A stretch of 64,000 nucleotides of DNA from Clostridium sp. KNHs214 (GCF_000744935.1 NZ_JQMW01000004.1:358869-422868), one strand, 5' to 3'; positions 54,815-63,455 are shown, counted from the stretch's first letter. Program-made: numbers and translations. The notes: generated by a model from the sequence alone, not told the origin.

Positions 54815-55046
54815 AAAAATCTGATTTTAATGTAGTAATAAATGTGTAATTGGGGACTATTGAACTAGCCTTAGAACTTCTTATGTCTCACAGTTAAAGA
54901 CCCGTTAAGAAGCTTTCATTGTTTGAGCAATGCAAGAAGCGAGTTTGAAAGCTTTAGGGGCTTTAACTGTGAGACATTTAGAAGTTCTTGGCGTATTGTG
55001 AACAGTCCCAAATTACACATTTATTACGGAATTAAAATCAGATTTT
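54815..55046. repeat. 232-bp hairpin element B of nested inverted repeat
   Basis: Outer arms AAAAATCTGATTTTAAT and ATTAAAATCAGATTTT pair. Inner arms TGTCTCACAGTTAAAG and CTTTAACTGTGAGACA pair. These stems differ from element A at most positions, while the core blocks (GCGAGTTTGAAAGCTTTAG, CCCGTTAAGAAGCTTTC, GGCGTATTGTGAACAGTC) are nearly the same. It ends 31 bp before the stop of the oxidase family gene. Confidence 0.85.
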
Positions 55047-55076
55047 CTTCAATGTATTATGTCTCAATATATTCTT

Positions 55077-56090
55077 TTAGTATATTATCCTATCACTTAT
55101 TTCCTTTATAGAATTACATCCTGTAAGTACCATGGCAGACTTCAAATCTTGCTTTAATGAATCAATATATAGCTTAACCCCTTCCCTTTCTCCTCCAAAA
55201 GAAGCAGTTACAAAAGGTCTACCTATAAGAACAGCGTCTGCTCCTAAGGCTATCATCTTTAGTATGTCAACTCCATTTCTCACTCCACCATCTGCAAGAA
55301 TAGTTATCTTACCTTTAACTCTCTCAGCAATTTCTGGAAGTACATCTGCAACTCCTGGGGTTTGATCTAATACTCTTCCACCATGATTAGATACAACTAT
55401 AGCATCTACCCCTGCTTCTACTGCAAGTTCCGCTTCATACGGAGTCATTATTCCCTTTAATATAAAAGGAAGTTTAGTACTTTTTACTATTTCTTTTATT
55501 TCATCTACAGTCTTTGGCATTACTGGCTTACCGTGAAGCGCTAAAGTTATAAGTCCACAGGCATCTATATCCATGCCTACAGCAAAAGCTCCAGCTTCTT
55601 CTGCCATTTTTATTTTTTCTATAACATTTTTATTTTCCCAAGGTTTTATTATGGCAATACCTTGCCCATTAGCTTTTTTTAATTCTTGAAGATTAGTAAT
55701 TAAAAATGAATCTACAGCAGTATCTCCCACCATAGGATATATTCCTGCATCTAAACATCCATTTATAACCCAAGATATGTACTGCTCTTCAGTGAATTTT
55801 CCTCCCATATTTAAGGTAGTACCTGATACTGGTGCTGCAAATACAGGTATATCTAATTTTTTGCCAAATAATTCTGCAGAGGTATTGGGATTCTTTGCAC
55901 TGTGAATTACTCTCATATTAAGTTTATATGAATCCAATGCCTCAATATTAATCTTAAAAGCATCCCCTGTACCTTTGCCTCCCATACCAGGCACTTCTCC
56001 TGAACAAGCCTTTCCATTACATACTGGACACACTCTGCAGCTTCCGTTTAAATTTTCCTTTGCCTTTTTAAGCACTTCTTTATAGTTCAT
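55077..56090 (-). CDS. FMN-dependent alpha-hydroxy-acid oxidizing protein
   Basis: About 337 residues, started at the ATG at 56090 (GGGGAG upstream); a longer frame to 56159 overlaps the DUF523 gene and lacks a clear ribosome site. An (S)-2-hydroxy-acid oxidase family TIM barrel: DIPVFAAPVSGTTLNMGG, FAVGMDIDACGLITLALHGK, LPFILKGIMTPYEAELAVEA with the FMN-binding lysine, AIVVSNHGGRVLDQTPGVAD with the catalytic histidine and arginine, and ILADGGVRNGVDILKMIALG. The N-terminal CRVCPVCNGKACSGEVPGMG cysteines are typical of the clostridial subfamily and could bind a metal or disulphide. Substrate (lactate or other hydroxy acid, or isopentenyl-PP isomerase-like activity) cannot be assigned. Confidence 0.83.
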   Translation of the reverse strand: MNYKEVLKKAKENLNGSCRVCPVCNGKACSGEVPGMGGKGTGDAFKINIEALDSYKLNMRVIHSAKNPNTSAELFGKKLDIPVFAAPVSGTTLNMGGKFTEEQYISWVINGCLDAGIYPMVGDTAVDSFLITNLQELKKANGQGIAIIKPWENKNVIEKIKMAEEAGAFAVGMDIDACGLITLALHGKPVMPKTVDEIKEIVKSTKLPFILKGIMTPYEAELAVEAGVDAIVVSNHGGRVLDQTPGVADVLPEIAERVKGKITILADGGVRNGVDILKMIALGADAVLIGRPFVTASFGGEREGVKLYIDSLKQDLKSAMVLTGCNSIKEISDRIIY

Positions 56091-56148
56091 ATTTTTCACT
56101 CCCCACTTTCTTACAAATAATAAACAACTTAACTTTCGCACATAATTT

Positions 56149-56598
56149 TCAATTTTCAATTACTTCTTCTGTAATAACTTCTATTCCATTTTGCAAAAGC
56201 AACTCTGTTGTAACTCCATTGCCCTCTATTTTATTACCTGTGAAAGTTCCATCATATATGAGTCCGCACCCACAGGAAGGACTTTTAGCTTTTAATATAG
56301 CCTTTTTAGCTCCCACTGTCTGTGCTATTTTTAAGGTTTCATAAGCACCCTTTATAAACTCTTTAGTGGAATCCCCACCCTCTGGATTTATAAGTTTAGC
56401 GCTTCCTTCTAATACCCCTTTTCCAGTGCCGCCTTTTATTTCATGAGGTATTCTAGGTGTTGAAAGTCCACCCAATTGCTCTGGACAAACTGGTATAGCC
56501 TTACCTTCTTTAACAAGCTCTAAAACCTTCTGGTTTAAATTATTTCCACCACTGTACTTACAGTTTATTCCACAAAGACACGCACTAACAATTATCAT
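56149..56598 (-). CDS. DUF523 family protein
   Basis: About 149 residues, starting at ATG 56598 after GAAGGCG; a TTG six codons earlier is less likely. Signature motifs are IIVSACLCGINCKYSGGNN at the N-terminus, PVCPEQLGGLSTPRIPHEI, and AILKAKSPSCGCGLIYDGTF. Conserved cysteines in CLCGxxC and SPSCG suggest a metal or cluster site. The family is widespread, sometimes fused to DUF1722, and its function is not established. It ends 58 bp before the oxidase family gene, with which it may be co-transcribed. Confidence 0.85.
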   Translation of the reverse strand: MIIVSACLCGINCKYSGGNNLNQKVLELVKEGKAIPVCPEQLGGLSTPRIPHEIKGGTGKGVLEGSAKLINPEGGDSTKEFIKGAYETLKIAQTVGAKKAILKAKSPSCGCGLIYDGTFTGNKIEGNGVTTELLLQNGIEVITEEVIEN

Positions 56599-56644
56599 AA
56601 CTTCGCCTTCTTCCAACTATAAAATATCAAATATCAAGTACTAA

Positions 56645-56690
56645 GTAAACTCTCCCACCACTTGCTTACGCTGAAGTGTGGGCTTCTTGG
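56645..56690 (-). repeat. possible remnant of an IS200/IS605-type right end
   Basis: Minus strand AAGAAGCCCACACTTCAGCG then TAAGCAAGTGGTGGGAG forms a hairpin (CCCAC/GTGGG) of the kind found at the 3' end of TnpB-encoding elements. No transposase gene is next to it. Tentative. Confidence 0.3.
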
Positions 56691-56759
56691 TTAAAAATTC
56701 ACTTTATCCATAAAAGCTTAAGTCAATCCCAAAAAATATTCAAAATACTAATTCCACAG

Positions 56760-56784
56760 ATTTTCTTTAGCCTGCTAAAGAAAA
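56760..56784 (-). terminator. hairpin downstream of mutS2
   Basis: ATTTTCTTTA-gcctgc-TAAAGAAAAT, a perfect 10-bp stem about 40 bp after the mutS2 stop. No strong T-run. Confidence 0.4.
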
Positions 56785-56791
56785 TCCTCCT

Positions 56792-56823
56792 TCCCTAGCA
56801 CACTAGCACACTATTTGAGGCAC
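56792..56823 (-). repeat. octamer repeats (TAGTGTGC) at the mutS2 3' end
   Basis: Directly after the mutS2 stop the minus strand reads TAGTGTGC CTCAAA TAGTGTGC TAGTGTGC TAGGG. Same unit as after the U32 peptidase and ABC permease genes. Confidence 0.6.
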
Positions 56824-56824
56824 A

Positions 56825-59194
56825 CTATTTAAGCTCTACCACCGTAACCCCTGTGCCGCCTTCTCCATAGTTTCCTAATCTATATTTTTTTACATGAGGA
56901 TGTCTTTTTAACATATCATTTATGGCATTTCTAAGCACTCCAGTACCTTTACCGTGTATTATGCTTACCTCTGATAGTCCTGCCACGCAGGCATCATCTA
57001 AATATTTATCTGTAGTAAACACAGCTTCCATTGCATCCATTCCTCTTAAGTCTATGGAAGTAGCCACATTAGCTAATCTTAATTTTGCTTCTCTTTTTTC
57101 CTTTGATTTCTTTACCTTCTTTTCTTCTCTACTTTCTTTTACATATCTTAAATCCTCTAGCTTTACATTGATTTTTAATATGCCTGCTTGCACAAGGACT
57201 TCGCCCTTGCTATCTGGTTTTGATACTACTATAACCTTTTGATTCAAAGAAGGTACAAATACCTCCTGTCCTTCTTCAACAGTAGTTAATTTTTCACCCT
57301 TATCTTCTATAGTATTTTGTATTTTATCATCAACAGATTCTAGCTTATCCTTAAGTTTCTTTCTCTCCTCTTCTAATTCTCTTCTTACATCTGAAGAATA
57401 TCCCCTTCTCTCTAATTCTCTTATATTTTTAAGTATAGAATCTGCCTCTTCTTTAGCTTCCTTTACTAATCTTTTAGCCTCTCTCTGAGCTTCTATAAGA
57501 GCTTTTTCCCTAGTCTTATCTACTTTATATAGTTTTTCTTCATACTTTTCTTTTATTTTAGCCGCCTGCATTTTAAGCACTTCAGTTTCTCTTGCATTCT
57601 GCTCTGCCTTTATGCTTTTATCCTGAAGACTTTGAATTAAATCTTCAAATTGAAGGGAATCCTCAGCTATTTTCTCCTTTGAACTAGTTATTATATAATC
57701 AGGTAAGCCCAATCTTCTTGAAATTTCAAAGGCGTTAGATTTTCCAGGTATACCTATTAAAAGTCTATAAGTCGGTCTTAAAGTCTCTACATTAAATTCC
57801 ACAGATGCATTTTCCACTCCTGGTGCTTTTAAAGCATAGCCTTTTAATTCACTATAGTGTGTAGTTGCAACTATTTTACTTCCCCTATTCTTAAGCTCAT
57901 CAAGTATTGCCACTGCAAGAGCCGCTCCTTCTGTAGGATCCGTACCTGCTCCAAGTTCATCAAATAGTACAATGGAATTTTCATCTGCCTTATCTATAAT
58001 GTTCACTATATTAGTCATATGAGATGAAAATGTAGATAAGCTTTGTTCTATACTTTGTTCATCCCCTATGTCCGCAAAAACCTCTTTAAAAAATCCTATA
58101 GTTGAATTATCTTTTACAGGAATCATAATTCCACTTAAAGCCATAACTTCTAGTAACCCTACTGTCTTTAATGTAACTGTTTTTCCTCCAGTGTTAGGTC
58201 CTGTTATTACTAGCGAAGTGTATTCCCTTCCTAAATATACATCATTGGGCACAACTATATCCTTACTTATAAGAGGGTGCCTTGCTTGAATTAAATCTAT
58301 TACTCCCTCCTCACTTACTATAGGACTTGTGCAATCATATTCACTAGCAAATTTAGCCTTTGCAAATATAAAATCCAATTCCCATACAATATCACCATTA
58401 TTTCTTACTGCCACTATAGAATCATATATTCTAGAAGACAACATTGCTAAAATTCTTTCAATTTCAGCCTTTTCTTTTAGTCTTAATTCTTTTATTTCGT
58501 TATTTAAATGTACAAGACCCATAGGTTCTATAAATAATGTAGCACCTGAAGAACTTTGATCATGTACAAGTCCTTGCACTTGTCCTTTATGCTCTGCCCT
58601 TACTGGAAGTACATATCTATCGCCTCTAATGGTATATAAGTTATCCTGCAAGTATTGAGAATAGTTTCTCATCATAGAATTAACTTTATCCTTAACAGAA
58701 GACTCTTTATCTTTTAAATTTTTTCTAATGGAATGTAATGCTGAACTAGCTCTATCTGCTATTTCGTCTTCTCCTATTATGGCATTAAATATTTCATCCT
58801 CTATATTTTTAAGAGGTATAATTCCTATGCATATGTCTTCTATAACTCTGTACCCTTCCTCATCTTCCTTATGGTATATATATTCTTTAAACCTTCTAGC
58901 ACATCTAAGCATTTGTGCTATTTTTAGAAGCTGCCCTGGCATTAAAGACGCTCCTTTAGATGCTCTACTTATAGCTTCCCTTACATCATAAACCCCTTCG
59001 AAAGGCGGAGCGCCTTTTCTTACAAGGAGTTGGAAAGCTTCTTTAGTTTCTTCTAAATGTTCTCTAACTTCATACACATTATCATAAGGCTGTAGCTGGT
59101 CTATAATAGATTTAGCAGCTGCAGTACTTGTAAACTTTTTAACCATATCCTTTATTTTCTGATATTCTAAAACCCTAAGTGATTTCTCATTCAT
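56825..59194 (-). CDS. mutS2: MutS2 family ATPase/endonuclease
   Basis: A 789-residue protein at full MutS2 length. The N-terminal core and clamp regions are followed by the ATPase domain with Walker A LVITGPNTGGKTVTLKTVGL, EVFADIGDEQSIEQSLSTFS and Walker B SIVLFDELGAGTDPTEGAAL. A long coiled coil (about residues 515-640, KIKEKYEEKLYKVDKTREKA) leads to a KOW-like segment and a C-terminal Smr nuclease domain with SIDLRGMDAMEAV and IIHGKGTGVLRNAI. It lacks the mismatch-recognition domain of MutS. Known roles are suppression of homologous recombination and, in Bacillus, splitting of collided ribosomes. ATG follows AGCAGGATAG. Confidence 0.95.
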   Translation of the reverse strand: MNEKSLRVLEYQKIKDMVKKFTSTAAAKSIIDQLQPYDNVYEVREHLEETKEAFQLLVRKGAPPFEGVYDVREAISRASKGASLMPGQLLKIAQMLRCARRFKEYIYHKEDEEGYRVIEDICIGIIPLKNIEDEIFNAIIGEDEIADRASSALHSIRKNLKDKESSVKDKVNSMMRNYSQYLQDNLYTIRGDRYVLPVRAEHKGQVQGLVHDQSSSGATLFIEPMGLVHLNNEIKELRLKEKAEIERILAMLSSRIYDSIVAVRNNGDIVWELDFIFAKAKFASEYDCTSPIVSEEGVIDLIQARHPLISKDIVVPNDVYLGREYTSLVITGPNTGGKTVTLKTVGLLEVMALSGIMIPVKDNSTIGFFKEVFADIGDEQSIEQSLSTFSSHMTNIVNIIDKADENSIVLFDELGAGTDPTEGAALAVAILDELKNRGSKIVATTHYSELKGYALKAPGVENASVEFNVETLRPTYRLLIGIPGKSNAFEISRRLGLPDYIITSSKEKIAEDSLQFEDLIQSLQDKSIKAEQNARETEVLKMQAAKIKEKYEEKLYKVDKTREKALIEAQREAKRLVKEAKEEADSILKNIRELERRGYSSDVRRELEEERKKLKDKLESVDDKIQNTIEDKGEKLTTVEEGQEVFVPSLNQKVIVVSKPDSKGEVLVQAGILKINVKLEDLRYVKESREEKKVKKSKEKREAKLRLANVATSIDLRGMDAMEAVFTTDKYLDDACVAGLSEVSIIHGKGTGVLRNAINDMLKRHPHVKKYRLGNYGEGGTGVTVVELK

Positions 59195-59214
59195 CTTTCT
59201 ATCCTGCTACTCAA

Positions 59215-59370
59215 AATATGGTCAAATGTATCCATATTGAGATTCTTACTGCTTCAACGTACTCTGTCTTGCCTAAGCTACTACAGTTTGTATAGCACTC
59301 CACAGTCGTTAATTCCCCAAATAGCCTTGGGTACACATATAAGTGCTTGTTTAATTAAGCTATCTTATAT
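59215..59370 (-). ncRNA. candidate omega (guide) RNA region at the tnpB 3' end
   Basis: TnpB nucleases use an RNA encoded over the gene's 3' end and the element's right end. The conserved-looking minus-strand segment here includes GGGGAATTAACGACTGTGG, GTAGTAGCTTAGGCAAGACA and ends GCAGTAAGAATCTC. The guide would start just past it. Position and look fit; the exact boundaries are not certain. Confidence 0.45.
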
Positions 59371-60524
59371 TCTTTAGCATTGGCTAAATTTATTGAAGCA
59401 TTTAAATCTCTATCAATAGAAAGCCCACAACTGCATTTATAAACTCTATCAGATAGTTTTAAATCTTTCTTATATGCTCCACAACAGCTACACATTTTAC
59501 TACTTGGATAGAATCTATCAACTATTCTTATCTCAATGCCATTTTGCTTAGCTTTTGAAATAAGTTTAATTCTAAATTCATAAAACTTTTGCCCAGAGAT
59601 TGCCTTTGCTAAATGCCTATTCTTCATCATTCCACTTACATTTAAATCTTCAATAGTTATAAAACTTGGTTTTTGTTTTATTAACTCATTCACTGTTTTA
59701 TTTATGTAATCAGTTCTTATATTTGTAAGTCTTTGATGAAGTTTTTGTACCTTGACTATTTGTTTTTGGATATTTTGACGAGTAGCTTCTCCTTTCTCTT
59801 TTTTATTTCTTAATTTTAAACTTTCATATTTCCTTGAAAGCTTTCTTTGCTCACGTTTTAGTTTCTTTTCTGCTTTTTTAACTGTTTTAGTTTTGTTAAT
59901 ATTCTTTTTAGTTACGCCATTATTACAAATTGCAAAATCTTTTAGTCCAAGGTCTACGCCTATTCCTTCTGAATAAGGTTTATTATCTACTTTAATAGCT
60001 TCTTCAACTAAAATTGAAACAAAATATCTATCTGCTTTTTGACTTACTGTACCACTTTTAACTATAGCGTTAACTGGAATGTATCCAAATTCTTTTAATC
60101 TAATCCAACCTAAGGTTGGAACTTTAACCCTATGTCTTTCAATAGTCCAATCTGCTTTATTGTTCTTTGGAAAGTACGCTTTAACATCTTGATTTTTCTT
60201 TTTCTTAAATTTAGGAAAGCCGCTTTCCCCTTTAAAAAATTTCTTAAATGCTTTTTGTCCATTCATAATGGCTTGTTTAGTAGCTTTGGAAGACACTTCT
60301 TTAATCCAAGCTTTATCAGGATGATTAGGAATATATTTGTTATTAAGCCATTTAGAAAAATCCATACCACTAATAAATTTTTTCTCTTTTTCGTAAACTT
60401 CTTTATTATGAGCAATATAAAAATTGTATATGAACCTACTTACACCAATAGTTTGATGAATTTTAGTTATCTGTTCTTCTGTTGGTTTAATTTCTATTTT
60501 GTATGCTTTTTTCAACTTCTTCAT
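59355..60524 (-). CDS. tnpB: TnpB RNA-guided nuclease of an IS607/IS605-type element
   Basis: A 389-residue OrfB/TnpB protein. The N-terminal helix-turn-helix domain (AYKIEIKPTEEQITKIHQTI) and the RuvC-like nuclease are complete: D191 in GIGVDLGLKDFAICNNG, E292 in ITIEDLNVSGMMKNRH, and the final acid in SIDRDLNASINLA. The zinc finger is MCSCCGAYKKD ... YKCSCG (C345, C348, C364, C366). All catalytic residues are present, so it could be active. It is the only intact gene of a remnant whose transposase is reduced to its DNA-binding part. It may be maintained for its own nuclease activity or domesticated. Confidence 0.9.
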   Translation of the reverse strand: MKKLKKAYKIEIKPTEEQITKIHQTIGVSRFIYNFYIAHNKEVYEKEKKFISGMDFSKWLNNKYIPNHPDKAWIKEVSSKATKQAIMNGQKAFKKFFKGESGFPKFKKKKNQDVKAYFPKNNKADWTIERHRVKVPTLGWIRLKEFGYIPVNAIVKSGTVSQKADRYFVSILVEEAIKVDNKPYSEGIGVDLGLKDFAICNNGVTKKNINKTKTVKKAEKKLKREQRKLSRKYESLKLRNKKEKGEATRQNIQKQIVKVQKLHQRLTNIRTDYINKTVNELIKQKPSFITIEDLNVSGMMKNRHLAKAISGQKFYEFRIKLISKAKQNGIEIRIVDRFYPSSKMCSCCGAYKKDLKLSDRVYKCSCGLSIDRDLNASINLANAKEYKIA

Positions 60525-60530
60525 CTTCCT

Positions 60531-60698
60531 TTATCTTTTTCTTATATTTTCCTTGTATTGCTCATAAGTATAATATCTCCTATTTGTTGGTGTTCTAAAT
60601 GCTTTTAATATTCCTTGGTTATCCCATCTTTGCAATGTTCTAACTGATACATTAATTAATTCTGCAAATTCATTTGGTTTATAGTTATTATTCTTCAA
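60531..60698 (-). pseudogene. truncated IS607-type TnpA, MerR-like helix-turn-helix only
   Basis: A 55-residue frame from TTG 60698 to the stop at 60531, six bases before tnpB. It reads YKPNEFAELINVSVRTLQRW, then DNQGILKAFRTPTNRRYYTY and EQYKENIRKR. This is the MerR-type N-terminal domain of IS607 serine recombinases. The catalytic serine recombinase domain (about 140 residues) is missing. The DNA-binding head could still bind the element's ends if made. AAAGTGAG before the TTG could serve as a ribosome site. Confidence 0.75.
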
Positions 60699-60867
60699 AT
60701 GTACTCACTTTCTTTTCATGAGTATATTTTAAGTAACTAAAGCCACCTCCTGCCTATTTCAAAAACTAACATAACGGTAACTAACACACTGTACTATTTT
60801 TCTTCTATATCTTTATCAAGCTATTTCTAGTTGAGAGTTGGGAATTGTGAGTGGAAAGTTACTAGGT
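60699..60867. other. left flank of the IS607-type remnant
   Basis: Contains a small stem (TACTCA / TGAGTA at 60702-60724) that might belong to the left end of the element. No gene seen. Confidence 0.35.
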
Positions 60868-60955
60868 AAACAAACTGGCAAGCTAGCCAACTAGCACTCT
60901 AGCAAACTAACACTAGCCCACTGGCACGCTAGCCAACTAATACTGGCCCACTATT
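60868..60955 (-). repeat. tandem octamer repeats (YAGTKKGC) at the U32 peptidase 3' end
   Basis: Beginning at the stop codon, the minus strand runs TAGTGGGC CAGTAT TAGTTGGC TAGCGTGC CAGTGGGC TAGTGT TAGTTTGC TAGAGTGC TAGTTGGC TAGCTTGC CAG. Eight full octamers and two hexamers are visible. Confidence 0.75.
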
Positions 60956-63374
60956 ATTCCACTCCTCTTCTAAAGTGCCCCCTAGTATAATTATTAAACT
61001 CTCCTTGCCATATTCCTTCATTAAAGCTCTTTAGAACTTTACAGGCTTCTTCATAATTTTCATCAATAAAATCTATCCTAAAATATTTTATACCTATTTT
61101 CTTAATACTATCTAAATTAGGAATCAAATTACTACTTACGCTATTATATATATGGCTTCTACAGAAATCATCTGTAATTATAGGAAATTCTGCTCCAGTT
61201 CTATCCTTTATTACAAAGCTTCCACTCTTACATTTTCCATTACAATTTTTATCACTACTCATCCCCCCCATGACACTTCCTATAGGACAATATTGACTTA
61301 CCATAAGCTCTGTCTTTCCATAAATAACGTATTGCGCTGATATATCTGCATTTTTTAATATATCTTTTATTTCTTCCCTGTTTAATTCTACGCTTAAAGC
61401 ACATAAATCCAACAAATTATCATAAAAATTCAGTGCTTTACTATTAAATATATTGAGCTTATAATCGCCTATTATGGAAGTTCTGCCTTTAAATTTATTA
61501 ATTATACCTAAATTGGCTGTTATAATACCTAGTATTTTATCTACATTCTTTTCTATATAATCGCAAGTCTTGATAAATTCCCCCTCTTTTAATATATTAG
61601 GTATTTTTAAATAAACCTTTTGACCTAAACTTTCTAAATTAAATTTTTCATTTTTTATAAATGCATCTACGCATATACTTTTTATATTCATATCTAAAGC
61701 TGCTTTTAACTGTTCCTTTGTAGAAACTAAAACCAGGCACTGGTCAATATTTTTCACTTCTGCTTCATTTTTACCTATTTTTTTATCTATTTTCTCATCT
61801 GTTTTCCCGCCTATGTTTCCACCTATGTTTTTATGTTCATTTACAACTTCAAATAGCTTTTCCCTAGAATTTGCTTCTTTAATATTATCATATATCTCCT
61901 GCACTAGTTCACGTCTCACATTATTTATAGAAGACATAGGCATAAACCCTTCTTCATAACATGAAAATTCCACTGGATAAAATTCAAAAGGCGTATCTTT
62001 GGTTTTACAAAGATTTTCTACAATCCTATGCTGATCTAAAGGTCTCTTAAGTGCCTTTTGCACCACATCTCCTTGAATTTCTATTTTATTACCATTAAAC
62101 TCTGTGCTAATTTCTATTTTCTCACCTATTTTAAACTTAACCTTTAATGGCATATCCACTCTCTTGCCGTAGGGACTCTTATAGTAAAGACTTAAACTTT
62201 CTAAAAGTTCTACATCAGAAGTTTTATAAAGAGTATCTCCATTTTTATAATTGTAAGGGAATATTTTAACCACATCCCCTTTATAGGCTTTTTCTACACT
62301 TTTTTCATTTTTGATTATTTTTGATACTGCAAAGCCTTTATCCCTAAATCTAACTCCATCTCCCACTTTCAAATCCTTTTGAAGCGTAATAAGTCCATCA
62401 TTATCACTTTTACCTAATAATACGCCTGTATTTTTAGGAAAATTATATGCCATCATGTTCTTTCCTTCATTTTTAAACATATATCCCTTAGAAAAACCTT
62501 CTCTATTAAAAAGCTGCATAAGTTTGTTTACACCAGAATGTACATATTCCTCATCTATATAACCTTTTTCATATATGCTATCCAAAGCTTTTCTATAAAT
62601 GCTCACTACTCCAGCCACGTATTCTGGTCTTTTCATTCTTCCCTCTATCTTTAGTGAAGACGTTCCACTATGAACTAATTCCTTTAAAAAATCTAAGCTG
62701 CATATATCTTTAGGGCTTAAAAGATATCCCTTTTTTTCTTCTCCTGTAATCTTATTTATAATATTATAAGGGAGTCTGCAAGGTTGAGCGCACCTGCCTC
62801 TATTTCCACTTCTTCCACCAATCATACTACTCATAAGACATTGACCAGAATAGCATATGCAAAGAGCACCATGGACAAAAACTTCAGTCTCTATATTTAA
62901 ATCTTTCGATATATATTCAATCTCCTTAAGTGACATTTCTCTAGCTAAAACTACCCTCTCTACTCCTAAAGAGCACATAAGTTTTGCCCCTTCTCCATTG
63001 TGCACGGTAGTTTGGGTAGAAGAGTGCACTGGAAAGCCTGGGAACTTCTCCTTAATAATTTTTATAATTGCCATATCTTGAACTATAAGGGCATCAACCC
63101 CTACACTATATAAAAACCCTATATACTCTGTAAGCTCTTTAAGTTCTTTTTCTTTTATTAAAGTATTAACGGTTATATATACCTTTACCCCATAAGCATG
63201 ACAATAATTTACTGCATTTATCATAGTTTCCTCATCAAAATTAGAGGCATAGGCTCTTGCGGAGAATTTATTTCCTCCTAAATATACTGCATCTGCTCCT
63301 GCCTGTACTGCTGCATATAAACTTTCTAAACTTCCTGCTGGTGCTAATATTTCTATTTTTCTTTCTGCATCCAT
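60954..63374 (-). CDS. U32 family peptidase (YrrO/RlhA-type, two-domain)
   Basis: An 806-residue protein of the long U32 type. EILAPAGSLESLYAAVQAGA and DAVYLGGNKFSARAYASNF are the N-terminal hallmarks. The U32 motif is EVFVHGALCICYSGQCLMSS, followed by SGNRGRCAQPCRLPYNI with cluster-type cysteines, and LKIEGRMKRPEYVAGVVSIY. A DUF3656-like middle region and a second U32-type C-terminal region (QYCPIGSVMGGMSSDKNCNG) follow. E. coli RlhA of this family takes part in 23S rRNA C2501 hydroxylation, and other members in tRNA wobble-uridine hydroxylation, so an RNA-modifying role is likely rather than proteolysis. ATG after AGGAGAG. Confidence 0.9.
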   Translation of the reverse strand: MDAERKIEILAPAGSLESLYAAVQAGADAVYLGGNKFSARAYASNFDEETMINAVNYCHAYGVKVYITVNTLIKEKELKELTEYIGFLYSVGVDALIVQDMAIIKIIKEKFPGFPVHSSTQTTVHNGEGAKLMCSLGVERVVLAREMSLKEIEYISKDLNIETEVFVHGALCICYSGQCLMSSMIGGRSGNRGRCAQPCRLPYNIINKITGEEKKGYLLSPKDICSLDFLKELVHSGTSSLKIEGRMKRPEYVAGVVSIYRKALDSIYEKGYIDEEYVHSGVNKLMQLFNREGFSKGYMFKNEGKNMMAYNFPKNTGVLLGKSDNDGLITLQKDLKVGDGVRFRDKGFAVSKIIKNEKSVEKAYKGDVVKIFPYNYKNGDTLYKTSDVELLESLSLYYKSPYGKRVDMPLKVKFKIGEKIEISTEFNGNKIEIQGDVVQKALKRPLDQHRIVENLCKTKDTPFEFYPVEFSCYEEGFMPMSSINNVRRELVQEIYDNIKEANSREKLFEVVNEHKNIGGNIGGKTDEKIDKKIGKNEAEVKNIDQCLVLVSTKEQLKAALDMNIKSICVDAFIKNEKFNLESLGQKVYLKIPNILKEGEFIKTCDYIEKNVDKILGIITANLGIINKFKGRTSIIGDYKLNIFNSKALNFYDNLLDLCALSVELNREEIKDILKNADISAQYVIYGKTELMVSQYCPIGSVMGGMSSDKNCNGKCKSGSFVIKDRTGAEFPIITDDFCRSHIYNSVSSNLIPNLDSIKKIGIKYFRIDFIDENYEEACKVLKSFNEGIWQGEFNNYTRGHFRRGVE

Positions 63375-63402
63375 TAAAATCTCTCCTAATATGTAATCCT
63401 AC

Positions 63403-63455
63403 TCAACTTTCGCACATATATTTTTAAATTTATATTTTATAACTGCTAAAGTTGA
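63403..63455. repeat. small dispersed palindrome upstream of U32 peptidase gene
   Basis: TCAACTTTCGCA (63403-63414) and TGCTAAAGTTGA (63444-63455) pair with one mismatch. A related copy is at 32491-32527 and a half-site CTTAACTTTCGCACATAA near 56129. Confidence 0.5.
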
